From positions 1,468,137 through 1,532,136 of the forward strand of contig NZ_CP046640.1 of the NCBI RefSeq assembly GCF_017751145.1: a stretch of DNA of 64,000 nucleotides, read 5' to 3'. Position 1 is the stretch's first letter. Each line of letters starts with the position of its first letter. The notes beneath the pieces are model-generated. The model made no database searches and was not told where the DNA came from. It saw only the letters and a list, made by a program, of their open reading frames with translations. Shown piece after piece: positions 46,258 through 54,182 of the stretch. This DNA comes from Iocasia fonsfrigidae. GTDB taxonomy: Bacteria > Bacillota > Halanaerobiia > Halanaerobiales > DTU029. The position numbers and the translations under genes are program-made.

Positions 46258-46292
46258 CAAAAAGCCTTAGCTCAGGATATTGCTAAGGCTTT
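46258..46292 (-). terminator. Terminator between converging aldo/keto reductase and cupin genes
   Basis: AAAGCCTTAGC / GCTAAGGCTTT forms an 11-bp stem with a 10-nt loop. On the minus strand it is followed by TTTTTGTTCTT, so it best serves the cupin gene. Confidence 0.8.
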
Positions 46293-46335
46293 AAAGGCTG
46301 ATACAGTCGAAGAAAAAAATCTGTATAAATATAAT

Positions 46336-46794
46336 TCATTGTCCATGGTGCTCTTCAGCATCTTCTTTAGTTTCATGAACTGTACCACGTGGATGCTCAG
46401 GTGGAGCATATATAGAGTACAATTTAAGTGGTGTACGACCTGTATTTATCAGATTGTGCCATTTACCAGCAGGTATAAATATTGCATAGTCATCATAGAC
46501 TTTTGCTCTAAAATCTAACTGATCTCTTCTATCACCCATCATAACGAAACCTTGCCCTTCTTCAATGCGTATGAATTGATCAACGTCAGGATGCATTTCT
46601 AAACCTATGTCATCATCTGGATTGATGTTCATTAAGGTGAGTTGTAAATATTCTCCTGTCCATAAAGCGATACGAAAATAGTCATTTTGCTTAGTAATTT
46701 CTTCAATATTAACCACAAATGGACATGGACCATAGTCTTTTAACCTAGTACGTCTTAATGGGTGACGTGGGTTAAATATATAATCATTATGCAT
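46336..46794 (-). CDS. Cupin domain protein
   Basis: This 152-residue single cupin barrel has EMHPDVDQFIRIEEGQGFVMMG (the first cupin motif) followed by FIPAGKWHNLINTG (the second), which supply the metal-binding His and Glu. The protein ends in a His- and Glu-rich tail (EDAEEHHGQ). The substrate is unknown; similar proteins are annotated as mannose-6-phosphate-isomerase-like or oxalate-decarboxylase-like. The start at 46794 is chosen because AAAGGA lies 9 nt upstream; two in-frame ATGs precede it. Confidence 0.85.
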   Translation of the reverse strand: MHNDYIFNPRHPLRRTRLKDYGPCPFVVNIEEITKQNDYFRIALWTGEYLQLTLMNINPDDDIGLEMHPDVDQFIRIEEGQGFVMMGDRRDQLDFRAKVYDDYAIFIPAGKWHNLINTGRTPLKLYSIYAPPEHPRGTVHETKEDAEEHHGQ

Positions 46795-47053
46795 ATTGTT
46801 CATTCCTTTCATAGGTTTTTTAATATAATATGTTATATGTTTAGGATAAGTTCAAAGACTTATAGATGCCCTAAAATTCTCGCTCATTCTAACAAAAACA
46901 ATTTCATTTGGACTAATGAAATATCCAATGATAGTTACAAATGTAGTATGGTTACTGAATGATATTTGGGGATAGGCCAGTGAAATAACATTTACTAAAT
47001 AAATAGGTATAAAGAAGGAGTAAGGGTTTGTTTTGAAGAATATAAAGGAAGGC

Positions 47054-47202
47054 TTAAGAGAATATTTGACTGAAAGGAGTATTAAAAATGAAAATATTTT
47101 AGCTGATGCCTTAAATAATCAGGAGATAGCCGGGGCGGGTATAGATGTATTTGAAATGGAACCACCTATACCTGGGGAACATTCTTTATTAAATTCAAAA
47201 AG
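47054..47202 (+). pseudogene. D-2-hydroxyacid dehydrogenase remnant with large internal deletion
   Basis: The leader and first codons match those of the intact gene at 49035 (GACTGAAAGG, then ATTAAAAATGAAAATA). The sequence then jumps to LADALNNQEIAGAGID and ends after LLNSK. About 700 bp of the gene are missing, and the frame from the ATG stops after four codons. Confidence 0.85.
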
Positions 47203-47294
47203 ATGGCTGGGATAAAAATACGGCCATCTATGCAATAGAGGATTGGTCTTCTAAAAAATAATTTTACAATAAATAAGTAGGAGTGACAAAATTT

Positions 47295-47651
47295 ATGAAT
47301 AATAATTTTGTTGAAGTAAGTATATATCAAGTTAAACCTGATAAGACAAAAGAGTTTGAAGAGGTAATAAAAGAAATGAAAACTTTTCTTGAAGAAAATA
47401 GCGAGTTAATAAATTTTAAAGTAATGAAGAGAACACATCGTATAAAAGATTATGATTCAATAAAAAAAGGTGAACCCCCAGTAAAAATAAAAAGAATTAT
47501 AAAATCAGTGAAATATGCTTTATATTGGGAGATGAATGATGAGGAAATTCATGGTAAGTTAACCAAAGATATTTTTCAGGAATTCCGAAAAAGGTTAAAT
47601 AAACTTCTTATAGTACCTGAAGATAAATATTTAGGAGAAAGAATTATTTAA
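47295..47651 (+). CDS. Small protein of dimeric alpha/beta-barrel type, function unknown
   Basis: This 118-residue protein starts NNFVEVSIYQVKPDKTKEF and has EFEEVIKEMKTFLEEN, a pattern of strand, helix and strand like antibiotic-biosynthesis-monooxygenase (ABM) or EthD-like ferredoxin-fold proteins. No catalytic residue is evident. ATG 47295 has AGGAG 11 nt upstream. The assignment to this fold is tentative. Confidence 0.6.
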   Translation: MNNNFVEVSIYQVKPDKTKEFEEVIKEMKTFLEENSELINFKVMKRTHRIKDYDSIKKGEPPVKIKRIIKSVKYALYWEMNDEEIHGKLTKDIFQEFRKRLNKLLIVPEDKYLGERII

Positions 47652-47737
47652 AGAAAATAGCCATCGATCACATACCGCTGAATGTTTAAGATCTTTTATA
47701 GTAAACTTCTATAAAATCTGGTTAAGAGGAGAAATCT

Positions 47738-48037
47738 ATGAGTTTTTATAATATGTTTGAAAGTTTCCCAGTTATTAAAACTGACCGATTAGTTCTTAGA
47801 GAAATTGATTTAAGTGATGCTAATGATATCTTTGCTTATTTTTCTGATGATGAAGTTACCAGATATTTAGACTTTAGCAGTATTAGTGAAGTTGACATGG
47901 CTAGAAAGTTTATCCAAAGAATCTCTGATGGATTTATAATGAAAGAAATTATCAGGTGGGCAATTACTTTAAAAGATCAAGATAGAGTAATTGGAATTTA
48001 TGACCCAAGGCCGCGGGCCCGCGGTACGATCATATAA
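47738..48037 (+). pseudogene. GNAT acetyltransferase cut after 87 residues
   Basis: A normal N-terminal half of a RimJ/RimL-type GNAT enzyme (IKTDRLVLREIDLSDANDIF, then ITLKDQDRVIGI) breaks off at about 47999. The remaining frame is GC-rich junk ending at 48037. The acetyl-CoA binding half is missing. The break coincides with a GC palindrome (48011-48024) and the hairpin element at 48030-48146. Confidence 0.85.
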
Positions 48038-48146
48038 CAACAATGAGTTTACGGTTCCACTCGTAACGTCGCTTCACCCAAATTGCTGAGCCTAAGCCAA
48101 ATCTGGCTAAGGCTCAAAAACTTGGTAAACTTGGTTCGTTATATGA
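48030..48146. repeat. Inverted-repeat element with attC-like architecture
   Basis: Outer arms TCATATAAC (48030-48038) and GTTATATGA (48138-48146) pair perfectly. After 6-7 nt spacers come inner arms AGTTTAC (48046-48052) and GTAAACT (48125-48131). A central stem TGAGCCTAAGCCA / TGGCTAAGGCTCA has one mismatch and loop AATC. Two paired boxes on each side, unequal spacers and a central hairpin over about 115 nt is the layout of integron attC sites, but the right core is GTTATAT instead of GTTRRRY and no integrase is present. A MITE is the alternative. Confidence 0.5.
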
Positions 48147-48199
48147 CATTGTGTATTGTATGTAGAATACTATATTCGAAAAAAGAGGGAGAAAGAATA

Positions 48200-48814
48200 A
48201 TGGAATTTACAGAAGTAATAAATAAAAGAAGAACAATTAGGGATTTTTCGGATAAAAAAGTTTCAGATGAAGTAATATTTAGTTCTTTACAGTCTGGCCT
48301 TAAAGCACCAAGTTACAATCATTTAAAACAATGGGATTTTATCTTAGTTAAAAAACAAAATGTAAGATATGCACTAACTCAAACTGAGCAAATGGTCGAA
48401 GAAGTAACAGATGAATTAAAACAAACTTTTGATAATTATGATAGTCTAAGCAAAGAAATGTATCTAGATGCAATTCCAAAGCAAAAAAGAATGTTATTAG
48501 AGGCTCCAGAAGTACTAGTTGTTGTTTATAAGCCTAAGACAACAATAATAGAAAGCAAAAAAATATATGATCTTAATGGACTAGCATCAGTTTGGTGCTG
48601 TATAGAAAATATATTGTTAACTTTAGCATATAATAATGTTTTTGGGGTTGCTTTTATACCTAAAAATACAATGGCTGTGAAAAAGATTCTAAATATACCA
48701 AATAAATTAGAAGTTGCCGCTATAATTCCATTTGGATATAAATCTGAAAATGCTAAAATTGTTCCACAGAAAGAAGTTGACATAGAAACAAAATTGCATA
48801 TAAACAAATGGTAA
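48200..48814 (+). CDS. Nitroreductase family flavoprotein 1
   Basis: This 204-residue FMN-dependent nitroreductase-fold enzyme has MEFTEVINKRRTIRDFSDK at the start (the FMN-phosphate Arg residues), KAPSYNHLKQWDF, and a C-terminal AIIPFGYK. These enzymes use NAD(P)H to reduce nitro compounds, quinones or enones; the natural substrate is not known. ATG 48200 follows GAGGGAG. A second, clearly different member is at 50231. Confidence 0.85.
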   Translation: MEFTEVINKRRTIRDFSDKKVSDEVIFSSLQSGLKAPSYNHLKQWDFILVKKQNVRYALTQTEQMVEEVTDELKQTFDNYDSLSKEMYLDAIPKQKRMLLEAPEVLVVVYKPKTTIIESKKIYDLNGLASVWCCIENILLTLAYNNVFGVAFIPKNTMAVKKILNIPNKLEVAAIIPFGYKSENAKIVPQKEVDIETKLHINKW

Positions 48815-48865
48815 ATAAAATATTTGTTTAAAATTTATGATTAAAAATCCATGCACAACCTCACA

Positions 48866-48992
48866 TAACAAACAGGAGTATTTCCACAATTGCAAGAAAG
48901 CTGCTACTTTTATTTTAGGGCCAATAGCTGATAAATTAGAGGAAGCATTATTATTTTTAAAGGAAAAGGTTAGTTTAGATAAAAACATTTAA
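48866..48992 (+). pseudogene. Short gene tail behind a dispersed motif
   Basis: 48866-48901 is one copy of a motif (TAACAAACAGGAGTATTT, then AATTGCAAGAAAGC) shared with 17191-17229 and in part with 57038-57051. It runs into a start-less frame ending ILGPIADKLEEALLFLKEK and a stop at 48990-48992. It is probably the end of a lost gene, with no family assigned. Confidence 0.35.
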
Positions 48993-49034
48993 ATTTAGGA
49001 CTAAGAGAGAATTTGACTGAAAGGGGTATTAAAA

Positions 49035-49997
49035 ATGAAAATAGTAATGTTAGAATCAATAAGTATTTCAGAAAAAGAATTGAGAAAATATCGAAAAAAG
49101 CTTGAAGATGCAGGACACCAATTAATTGTTTATCAGGACAGGGTTGAGGATGAGAATCTTTTGATAGAAAGGGCCGGGGATGCTGATATTTTGATTATTA
49201 CTAATCTGCCCCTTTCTGAAAAAGTAATAAACTCTTGTCCAAACTTAAAAATGATTTCAGTAGCATTTACTGGGGTTGATCATATTGATATGAAAGCCTG
49301 CAAAGCAAATGATGTACTTGTATGTAATTCTTCGGGTTATGCCGATCAGGCAGTTGCAGAGCTGGTATTTGGAATGATAATTTCTATTATGCGAAATATT
49401 AAGTCTTGTGATGATGTAACCCGGTCTGGTGGTACCAGATCAGGTCTAATAGGTAATGAAATAGCTGGCAAGGTATTCGGAATTGTAGGAATTGGATCTA
49501 TTGGACTTAAGGTTGCTGAAATAGCTAAGACATTGGGCTGTAAATTATTAGGCTATGCTACTCATCAGAGGGAAGAAGCCCTGAATTTAGGTGTTGAATA
49601 TCTAAGTTTGGATGAATTAATGAAAAAAAGTGATATTGTTAGTCTGCATGTACCTTTAGTAGAATCTACTAGAAATTTAATAGATAGAGAAAAGCTATCT
49701 TTAATGAAAGAAAGTGCAATTTTAATTAATACATCCAGAGGGCCTGTTGTGGATAGTAAGGCTTTAGCTGATGTCTTAAATAATCAGAAGATAGCCGGGG
49801 CGGGTATAGATGTATTTGAAATGGAACCACCTATACCTGAAAGACATCCTTTATTAAATTCGAAAAATACAATATTGACCCCACATGCAGCTTTTGCAAC
49901 AGAGGAGTCTTTTGTAAAAAGGGCAGCTATAGTATTTGATAATATTGAAAAATACCTGGCAGGGAGTCCACAAAATGTTATAAATCTTATTGAATAA
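49035..49997 (+). CDS. D-isomer 2-hydroxyacid dehydrogenase
   Basis: This 320-residue NAD-dependent dehydrogenase has the Rossmann motif GIVGIGSIGLKVAEIA (near residue 148), the catalytic Arg in INTSRGPVVD (near 236), the Glu in VFEMEPP and the His in LTPHAAFATEE (near 284). It belongs to the phosphoglycerate/glycerate dehydrogenase group; reduction of a 2-keto acid such as hydroxypyruvate or glyoxylate is likely, but the substrate is open. A gene relic with a central deletion lies 2 kb upstream. Confidence 0.88.
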   Translation: MKIVMLESISISEKELRKYRKKLEDAGHQLIVYQDRVEDENLLIERAGDADILIITNLPLSEKVINSCPNLKMISVAFTGVDHIDMKACKANDVLVCNSSGYADQAVAELVFGMIISIMRNIKSCDDVTRSGGTRSGLIGNEIAGKVFGIVGIGSIGLKVAEIAKTLGCKLLGYATHQREEALNLGVEYLSLDELMKKSDIVSLHVPLVESTRNLIDREKLSLMKESAILINTSRGPVVDSKALADVLNNQKIAGAGIDVFEMEPPIPERHPLLNSKNTILTPHAAFATEESFVKRAAIVFDNIEKYLAGSPQNVINLIE

Positions 49998-50059
49998 CCA
50001 CTAAAAAGCAATTGTTTAGAGTGATTATTTTTAATGGATGTCATTCATTTAGCTGATGG

Positions 50060-50215
50060 GCAAAAAAAGAACTTTGCAGCAAATTAATGTAATATTCCAC
50101 GCTAACTTAGATAACAATTGTAATTCTGTAAGTTTATGTTTCCCAAAATTAGGAGAAAACTGCTATATCAATATCACTATATTCATTAGGATTACTTTGC
50201 TTACTGTAAAAAAGA
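50060..50215 (-). pseudogene. MNT nucleotidyltransferase relic with internal deletions
   Basis: Read on the plus strand, this sequence aligns to 56190-56480, which is the minus-strand MNT gene and its end. Matching words include GCAACAAATTAATG / GCAGCAAATTAATG and the region around AATTGCAATTCTTTAAGTT. Two blocks, of roughly 110 and 30 bp, have been deleted. Nothing functional remains. Confidence 0.8.
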
Positions 50216-50230
50216 AAGAAGGACAAATTC

Positions 50231-50836
50231 ATGGAGTTATCAGAAGTAATAAAAAGGAGAAGATCTGTTAGAAAGTTTAAAAATATTGAGATTAGTCCTG
50301 ACATAATTAACGACCTATTGGAGAGTGCAAGTCTTGCACCTGAAACAGATGTTAACAGTTATTATTTTGGCGTTATAAATGATAATAATATTAAGAATAA
50401 ATTAGCAAAAGCGACTTTATGGGCGGAATGGATTGCAGAAGCACCAGTAATATTTGTATGCTGTGTAGATATTAGTTTTGATATAGGAGATCAAAGTGAT
50501 GATAATTATGGGGTCGTAGGTAATAAGTTGAGATATAATGATGAAATAGTTAATTATCTTAGAGAACATAAAGATCGTAAAGTATGTAAGACATTACTTC
50601 ACTCTACTCCTGTATATATTGCAGCTCAGCATATAATATTGACTGCAGTTTCTCATAATTTAAGAGGTTGTCTTGTAGATTATATGGATATTGAAAAAAT
50701 AAATAAAATATTAGATTTACCTGATCATATTACATGTCAAGTGCTAGTCCCGATAGGGTATTCCGATGAAACACCAAAAAAGAAAGGCAAATATAACAAG
50801 AAAGAAAGGGTCTTTTATAATAAATGGGTTAAATAA
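50231..50836 (+). CDS. Nitroreductase family flavoprotein 2
   Basis: This 201-residue nitroreductase-fold protein starts MELSEVIKRRRSVRKFKN, has ASLAPETDVNSYYFGVI, and ends VLVPIGYSDE plus a basic tail. Low similarity to the protein at 48200 shows they are not recent duplicates. GAAGGA precedes the ATG. FMN dependence is expected from the family; the substrate is unknown. Confidence 0.85.
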   Translation: MELSEVIKRRRSVRKFKNIEISPDIINDLLESASLAPETDVNSYYFGVINDNNIKNKLAKATLWAEWIAEAPVIFVCCVDISFDIGDQSDDNYGVVGNKLRYNDEIVNYLREHKDRKVCKTLLHSTPVYIAAQHIILTAVSHNLRGCLVDYMDIEKINKILDLPDHITCQVLVPIGYSDETPKKKGKYNKKERVFYNKWVK

Positions 50837-50932
50837 AATAAAGGATTATTAAAAGAGTTGTTAGTGCAATACGTGAAGTCTATAATTATTTGACATTTGT
50901 CTGAATGTGATAAAGACTGTTAAAAACAAATA

Positions 50933-50963
50933 AAACCTCTGGAGATCTTTATTCCAGAAGTTT
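50933..50963. terminator. Hairpin between converging nitroreductase and doc genes
   Basis: AAACCTCTGG pairs with CCAGAAGTTT with one mismatch across an 11-nt loop. It overlaps the doc stop codon and resembles the terminator at 329-360. Confidence 0.6.
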
Positions 50964-51360
50964 AATCTGATAAAGGAGATGTATTATTTTCAAGCCAGGT
51001 AGTTAACTCATTCTTTGATAGTGTACCTGATGATAGTTGAATCATTATTTTGTAGGTTTCTTTTTCTGAAGCAACAATTTCAAAACCATTTCTTTGTAGG
51101 AAAATATCCATAGCTACAAGGGCGATTCTTTTATTGCCATCTATGAATGGATGATTATTACATAAATGAAAGCCGTATGCTGCAGCCATTTTCATTAAGG
51201 TATCGTGTAAATAATCACCATCATAAGTTGCTTTAGCTTGTTCAAGTGCAGAGTCTAGTAATTTTTCATCTCGAATTCCATAAGTACCACCATAGATTTG
51301 AATAAGTTGATCATAGAAATATAGTATTAGTTCTTTTGGAATAAATATTATGTTTTTCAT
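50962..51360 (-). CDS. doc: Doc-type Fic toxin
   Basis: This 132-residue death-on-curing protein has the Fic motif HPFIDGNKR (near residue 75), which in Doc phosphorylates elongation factor Tu. The length is usual for Doc. Its ATG overlaps the antitoxin stop (ATGA), so the two are co-translated, the usual toxin-after-antitoxin order. Confidence 0.92.
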   Translation of the reverse strand: MKNIIFIPKELILYFYDQLIQIYGGTYGIRDEKLLDSALEQAKATYDGDYLHDTLMKMAAAYGFHLCNNHPFIDGNKRIALVAMDIFLQRNGFEIVASEKETYKIMIQLSSGTLSKNELTTWLENNTSPLSD

Positions 51361-51581
51361 TTTGACAATTCCTTTAAAGTATTTTTATATTTTTTGTTAG
51401 TTTTGTTAAAAGCATCAGCCCATATTTCAAATTCAGGATTGTATGGAGTTAAAGTAAAGCCATCGTTTTTTTCTATAACATGTAGTTCTTCGCCTTCTTT
51501 AAGATTATATTTTTCAATAAGTTCTTTTGGAACAGTAAACCCAAAACTATTTCCGACCTTACGTAATTTTATGGATTTCAC
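51357..51581 (-). CDS. AbrB/MazE-type antitoxin (partner of Doc)
   Basis: This 74-residue protein has a SpoVT-AbrB swapped-hairpin DNA-binding domain (IKLRKVGNSFGFTVPKELIEKY), then EGEELHVIEKNDGFTLTPY, and a C-terminal tail that would bind and inhibit Doc. It starts at GTG, with GAGGTGA upstream; the copy at 54119 has ATG at the same place, which confirms the start. It probably represses its own promoter at 51600-51629. Confidence 0.88.
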   Translation of the reverse strand: MKSIKLRKVGNSFGFTVPKELIEKYNLKEGEELHVIEKNDGFTLTPYNPEFEIWADAFNKTNKKYKNTLKELSK

Positions 51582-51599
51582 ATTTATCACCTCAATAAT

Positions 51600-51629
51600 A
51601 TTATAACATTTGTATTACATAATATGCAA
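51600..51629 (-). promoter_or_regulatory. Promoter of the AbrB-doc operon
   Basis: On the minus strand TTGCAT (51624-51629) and TATAAT (51600-51605) are 18 bp apart. The same elements upstream of the second antitoxin (54138-54143 and 54058-54063 region) are present but with a spacer of only 14 bp. Confidence 0.7.
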
Positions 51630-51812
51630 GAAGGAAAAAAGAAGTATATGAATAAATAACAGGATTTTATTAAAGATGTATCGATTTCTTCTGTAAAATA
51701 TAATATTGATCAAATAAAAAGGTATTGAAAATATTACAACAGTAAGGTAATCTTTATTGACAATAAAATTTTTTTGTATTATACTCTCCATAAATGCTAG
51801 GAGGGAATAATA

Positions 51813-52865
51813 ATGTATCATCCAAGATTAAAAGGCAGACATTATGAAATGGGAAAAAAGATGGGAAATGTATTCAAAAAATATAATACTAAGTTTCCTA
51901 TTAATCTTGATTCATTTCAAATTGAATTTGGTAAAGAAAGTGGGAAACTACTAAAACAGTATTTTCCTGAAGCAGCAGCTGAGATTAAAGGAATTACAGA
52001 TGTAATAGATTATAATAATGAATTATTTACTGCTTGGATTATGTGTATGGGATGTTGTCTTGATATTGATGATGGAAATTCCGTGGAAGTTAAAGGATGT
52101 ACGGCATTTAGCTTTATGTATAATGGAGATATTTATTATGCAAGAAATAGTGATCTTCCGCCATTTTTAAGAAAGATAAGTAAGAGTATATATTATAGAC
52201 CGGAAAATGGAAATGAATTTATTATGAATACATCTTCTTTTATAAATGGTGAGGAAGGTATAAATAATCATGGATTGGCTGTTGCAATGACTTTCGTCAA
52301 GCCTAAATTAGATGAGATTAAACCAGGCTTTAATTCTGTTTTTTTGGTTCGTTATATATTGGAAAAGTGTAAAACAATAGATGAAGGTATTGATGTTTTG
52401 AAAAGACTACCGATAGCTTCGAGTTGTAATATACTTTTGGCAGATAGAAATGAAAAAATGGTAGTAGTAGAATCTAATCCCCTTGAACTGAATATAAGAT
52501 ATCCGGAAAAAAATAAAGATGGTGAAAGCTTTATAATAACAGTAAACCATTTTACTTCAAGAAAGATGAGGAAACATAATGCAAGTAATTATAATATATA
52601 TCGATCTGAAACCAGGTATAAAACAGCATATAATGCTTTAAGGGATATGGACTATATTGATGGAGTTAAACATGCAAAGAATATATTGAGCGGTGAATAT
52701 GGTTTTATGTGTCAGTATGATAAAAAATTAGATTTTGATACTATTTGGTCATCAATATTTGATATTAAAAATCTAAATATATATATAGCAGAAGGTAATC
52801 CTCTAAGAGCAAAATTTAAAGAGGATAAAAGGTTGTTGAAAGATATAAAAAACGGCGCCGCCTAA
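51813..52865 (+). CDS. C45 family acyltransferase/peptidase (Ntn hydrolase)
   Basis: This 350-residue homologue of acyl-CoA:6-aminopenicillanate acyltransferase starts MYHPRLKGRHYEMGKKMG. The expected nucleophile is the Cys in VKGCTAFSF (near residue 94), exposed by self-cleavage of the Gly-Cys bond; YYARNSDLPP follows as in the family. Bacterial members are mostly uncharacterised amidases. GCTAGGAGGG precedes the ATG. The last codons contain an odd GC palindrome (CGGCGCCG). Confidence 0.85.
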   Translation: MYHPRLKGRHYEMGKKMGNVFKKYNTKFPINLDSFQIEFGKESGKLLKQYFPEAAAEIKGITDVIDYNNELFTAWIMCMGCCLDIDDGNSVEVKGCTAFSFMYNGDIYYARNSDLPPFLRKISKSIYYRPENGNEFIMNTSSFINGEEGINNHGLAVAMTFVKPKLDEIKPGFNSVFLVRYILEKCKTIDEGIDVLKRLPIASSCNILLADRNEKMVVVESNPLELNIRYPEKNKDGESFIITVNHFTSRKMRKHNASNYNIYRSETRYKTAYNALRDMDYIDGVKHAKNILSGEYGFMCQYDKKLDFDTIWSSIFDIKNLNIYIAEGNPLRAKFKEDKRLLKDIKNGAA

Positions 52866-53015
52866 ATATTTAATTTAATATATCCCTTTCGATGGTATTA
52901 AAGATAAAATGTGCAATAAAGATTATTTATATAATTGAAGGATGGTGATAATGTGAAAAAGTGCATTGTAATTACTGGAATAGTTTATTAAAAAATAAAA
53001 CTTAGGAGGATTTTT

Positions 53016-53648
53016 ATGACTATTCCAGATGAAAAAATATACCCACGGACCAATGACTTTGAAACAATATATTTGAAAGGTACAATTACAAATCCCAATA
53101 TTATAGTTGGCGATTATACTATGTATAATGATTTTGTGTCTGACCCTACGCAATTCGAAAAGAATAATGTGTTATATCATTATCCCATCAATAAAGATAG
53201 ATTGATTATTGGCAAGTTTTGTTCCATAGCGTGTGGAGCAAAGTTCCTTTTTACAAGTGCTAATCACACTCTTAAATCACTTTCAACTTATCCATTTCCA
53301 TTATTCTTTGAAGAATGGAATTTAAATAAAAAGCATGTTAAGTCTGCATGGGATAATAAGGGCGACATTGTAATTGGTAATGATGTTTGGATAGGATATG
53401 AAGCAGTTATCTTATCCGGTGTTCATATTGGGGATGGTGCAATTATAGGAACACGAGCAGTTGTAACAAAGGATATTCCTCCATATACAGTTGTTGGGGG
53501 TGTTCCTGCGAAAGAAATCAAAAAGCGTTTTGATGAGGAAACAATTAATAAATTACAGCAGATACAATGGTGGAATTGGTCTTTTGATAAGATAGAACAA
53601 TTTTTACCCTATATTATGAATGGGGAAGTTGATAAGTTACATTTTTAA
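53016..53648 (+). CDS. Xenobiotic (Vat/CatB-type) acetyltransferase
   Basis: This 210-residue left-handed beta-helix acetyltransferase has the family signature [19 protein letters not shown] with the catalytic His (near residue 82), then hexapeptide repeats ([28 protein letters not shown]) and [13 protein letters not shown]. Relatives acetylate streptogramin A or chloramphenicol, but many chromosomal members have other, unknown acceptors. CTTAGGAGG precedes the ATG. Confidence 0.9.
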   Translation: MTIPDEKIYPRTNDFETIYLKGTITNPNIIVGDYTMYNDFVSDPTQFEKNNVLYHYPINKDRLIIGKFCSIACGAKFLFTSANHTLKSLSTYPFPLFFEEWNLNKKHVKSAWDNKGDIVIGNDVWIGYEAVILSGVHIGDGAIIGTRAVVTKDIPPYTVVGGVPAKEIKKRFDEETINKLQQIQWWNWSFDKIEQFLPYIMNGEVDKLHF

Positions 53649-53768
53649 ATAATTTCCCATTGAAGGGGTAAGGTATGGAGAAGGGTTCTTAAGTAGGAGC
53701 ATGAGGTTATCCTGCTTTAAAGAAAGGACGAAATTAGATTTTTTTAAGTTTGAATCATAATATTAACG

Positions 53769-53806
53769 AAAAAAGCCATGATGAAATTAATTTCATTATG
53801 GCTTTT
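53769..53806. repeat. Bidirectional hairpin of the AAGCCATGATGA family (copy 3)
   Basis: AAAAGCCATGATGAAA / TTTCATTATGGCTTTT has one G.T pair. The 30 bases before it also resemble those before copy 2. It serves as terminator for the antitoxin frame on the minus strand. Confidence 0.75.
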
Positions 53807-54119
53807 CTTGTGCGCCTAGCATGGGAGCTTTCTTGTCGATACAAGTCCGATAAGGGGGTTGATAGATAAAATTAACGTTTTGGGAACAAAAATTATATTT
53901 TTCATTTAGATAATTCCTTAATGTGTTTCTATATTTGTTATTAGTTTTGTCAAAAGCATTAGCCCATTTTTCAGGATTAAACGGTGTTAAAGTAAAACCA
54001 TCATTATTTTCTATAAGATGTAATTCTTCGCCTTCTTTAAGATTATATTTTTCAACAAGTTCTTTTGGAACAGTAAAACTGAAACTATTTCCAACTTTAC
54101 GCAACTTAATAGATTTCAT
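53796..54119 (-). pseudogene. Second AbrB-type antitoxin, frameshifted, with its doc gene lost
   Basis: The first 60 residues are nearly identical to the antitoxin at 51357-51581 (IKLRKVGNSFSFTVPKEL). One base is missing in the AAGGAATT block near the end, so the natural stop is skipped and the frame runs into what was doc. In the doc frame only MKNIIFVPK survives before unrelated sequence. The product would be an antitoxin with an altered tail of 45 residues, or nothing. A Doc body is absent. Confidence 0.85.
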
Positions 54120-54182
54120 AAATATCACCTCATTAATATTATAACATTTGTATTAATATGCAAAAAGGAGAAAAAAACCTAA

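Noticed and set aside
46762-46962. 66-codon plus-strand frame opposite the cupin start
   Set aside because: It overlaps the cupin gene and its promoter region antisense, with no ribosome site or homology.
50056-50271. Plus-strand open frame of 71 codons
   Set aside because: It runs across the deleted MNT relic, which is coding on the other strand, and into the start of the nitroreductase gene.
52954-52992. Thirteen-codon frame starting GTG (KKCIVITGIVY)
   Set aside because: Too short to assess; it may be the stub of a lost gene, but nothing supports it beyond a ribosome-like site.
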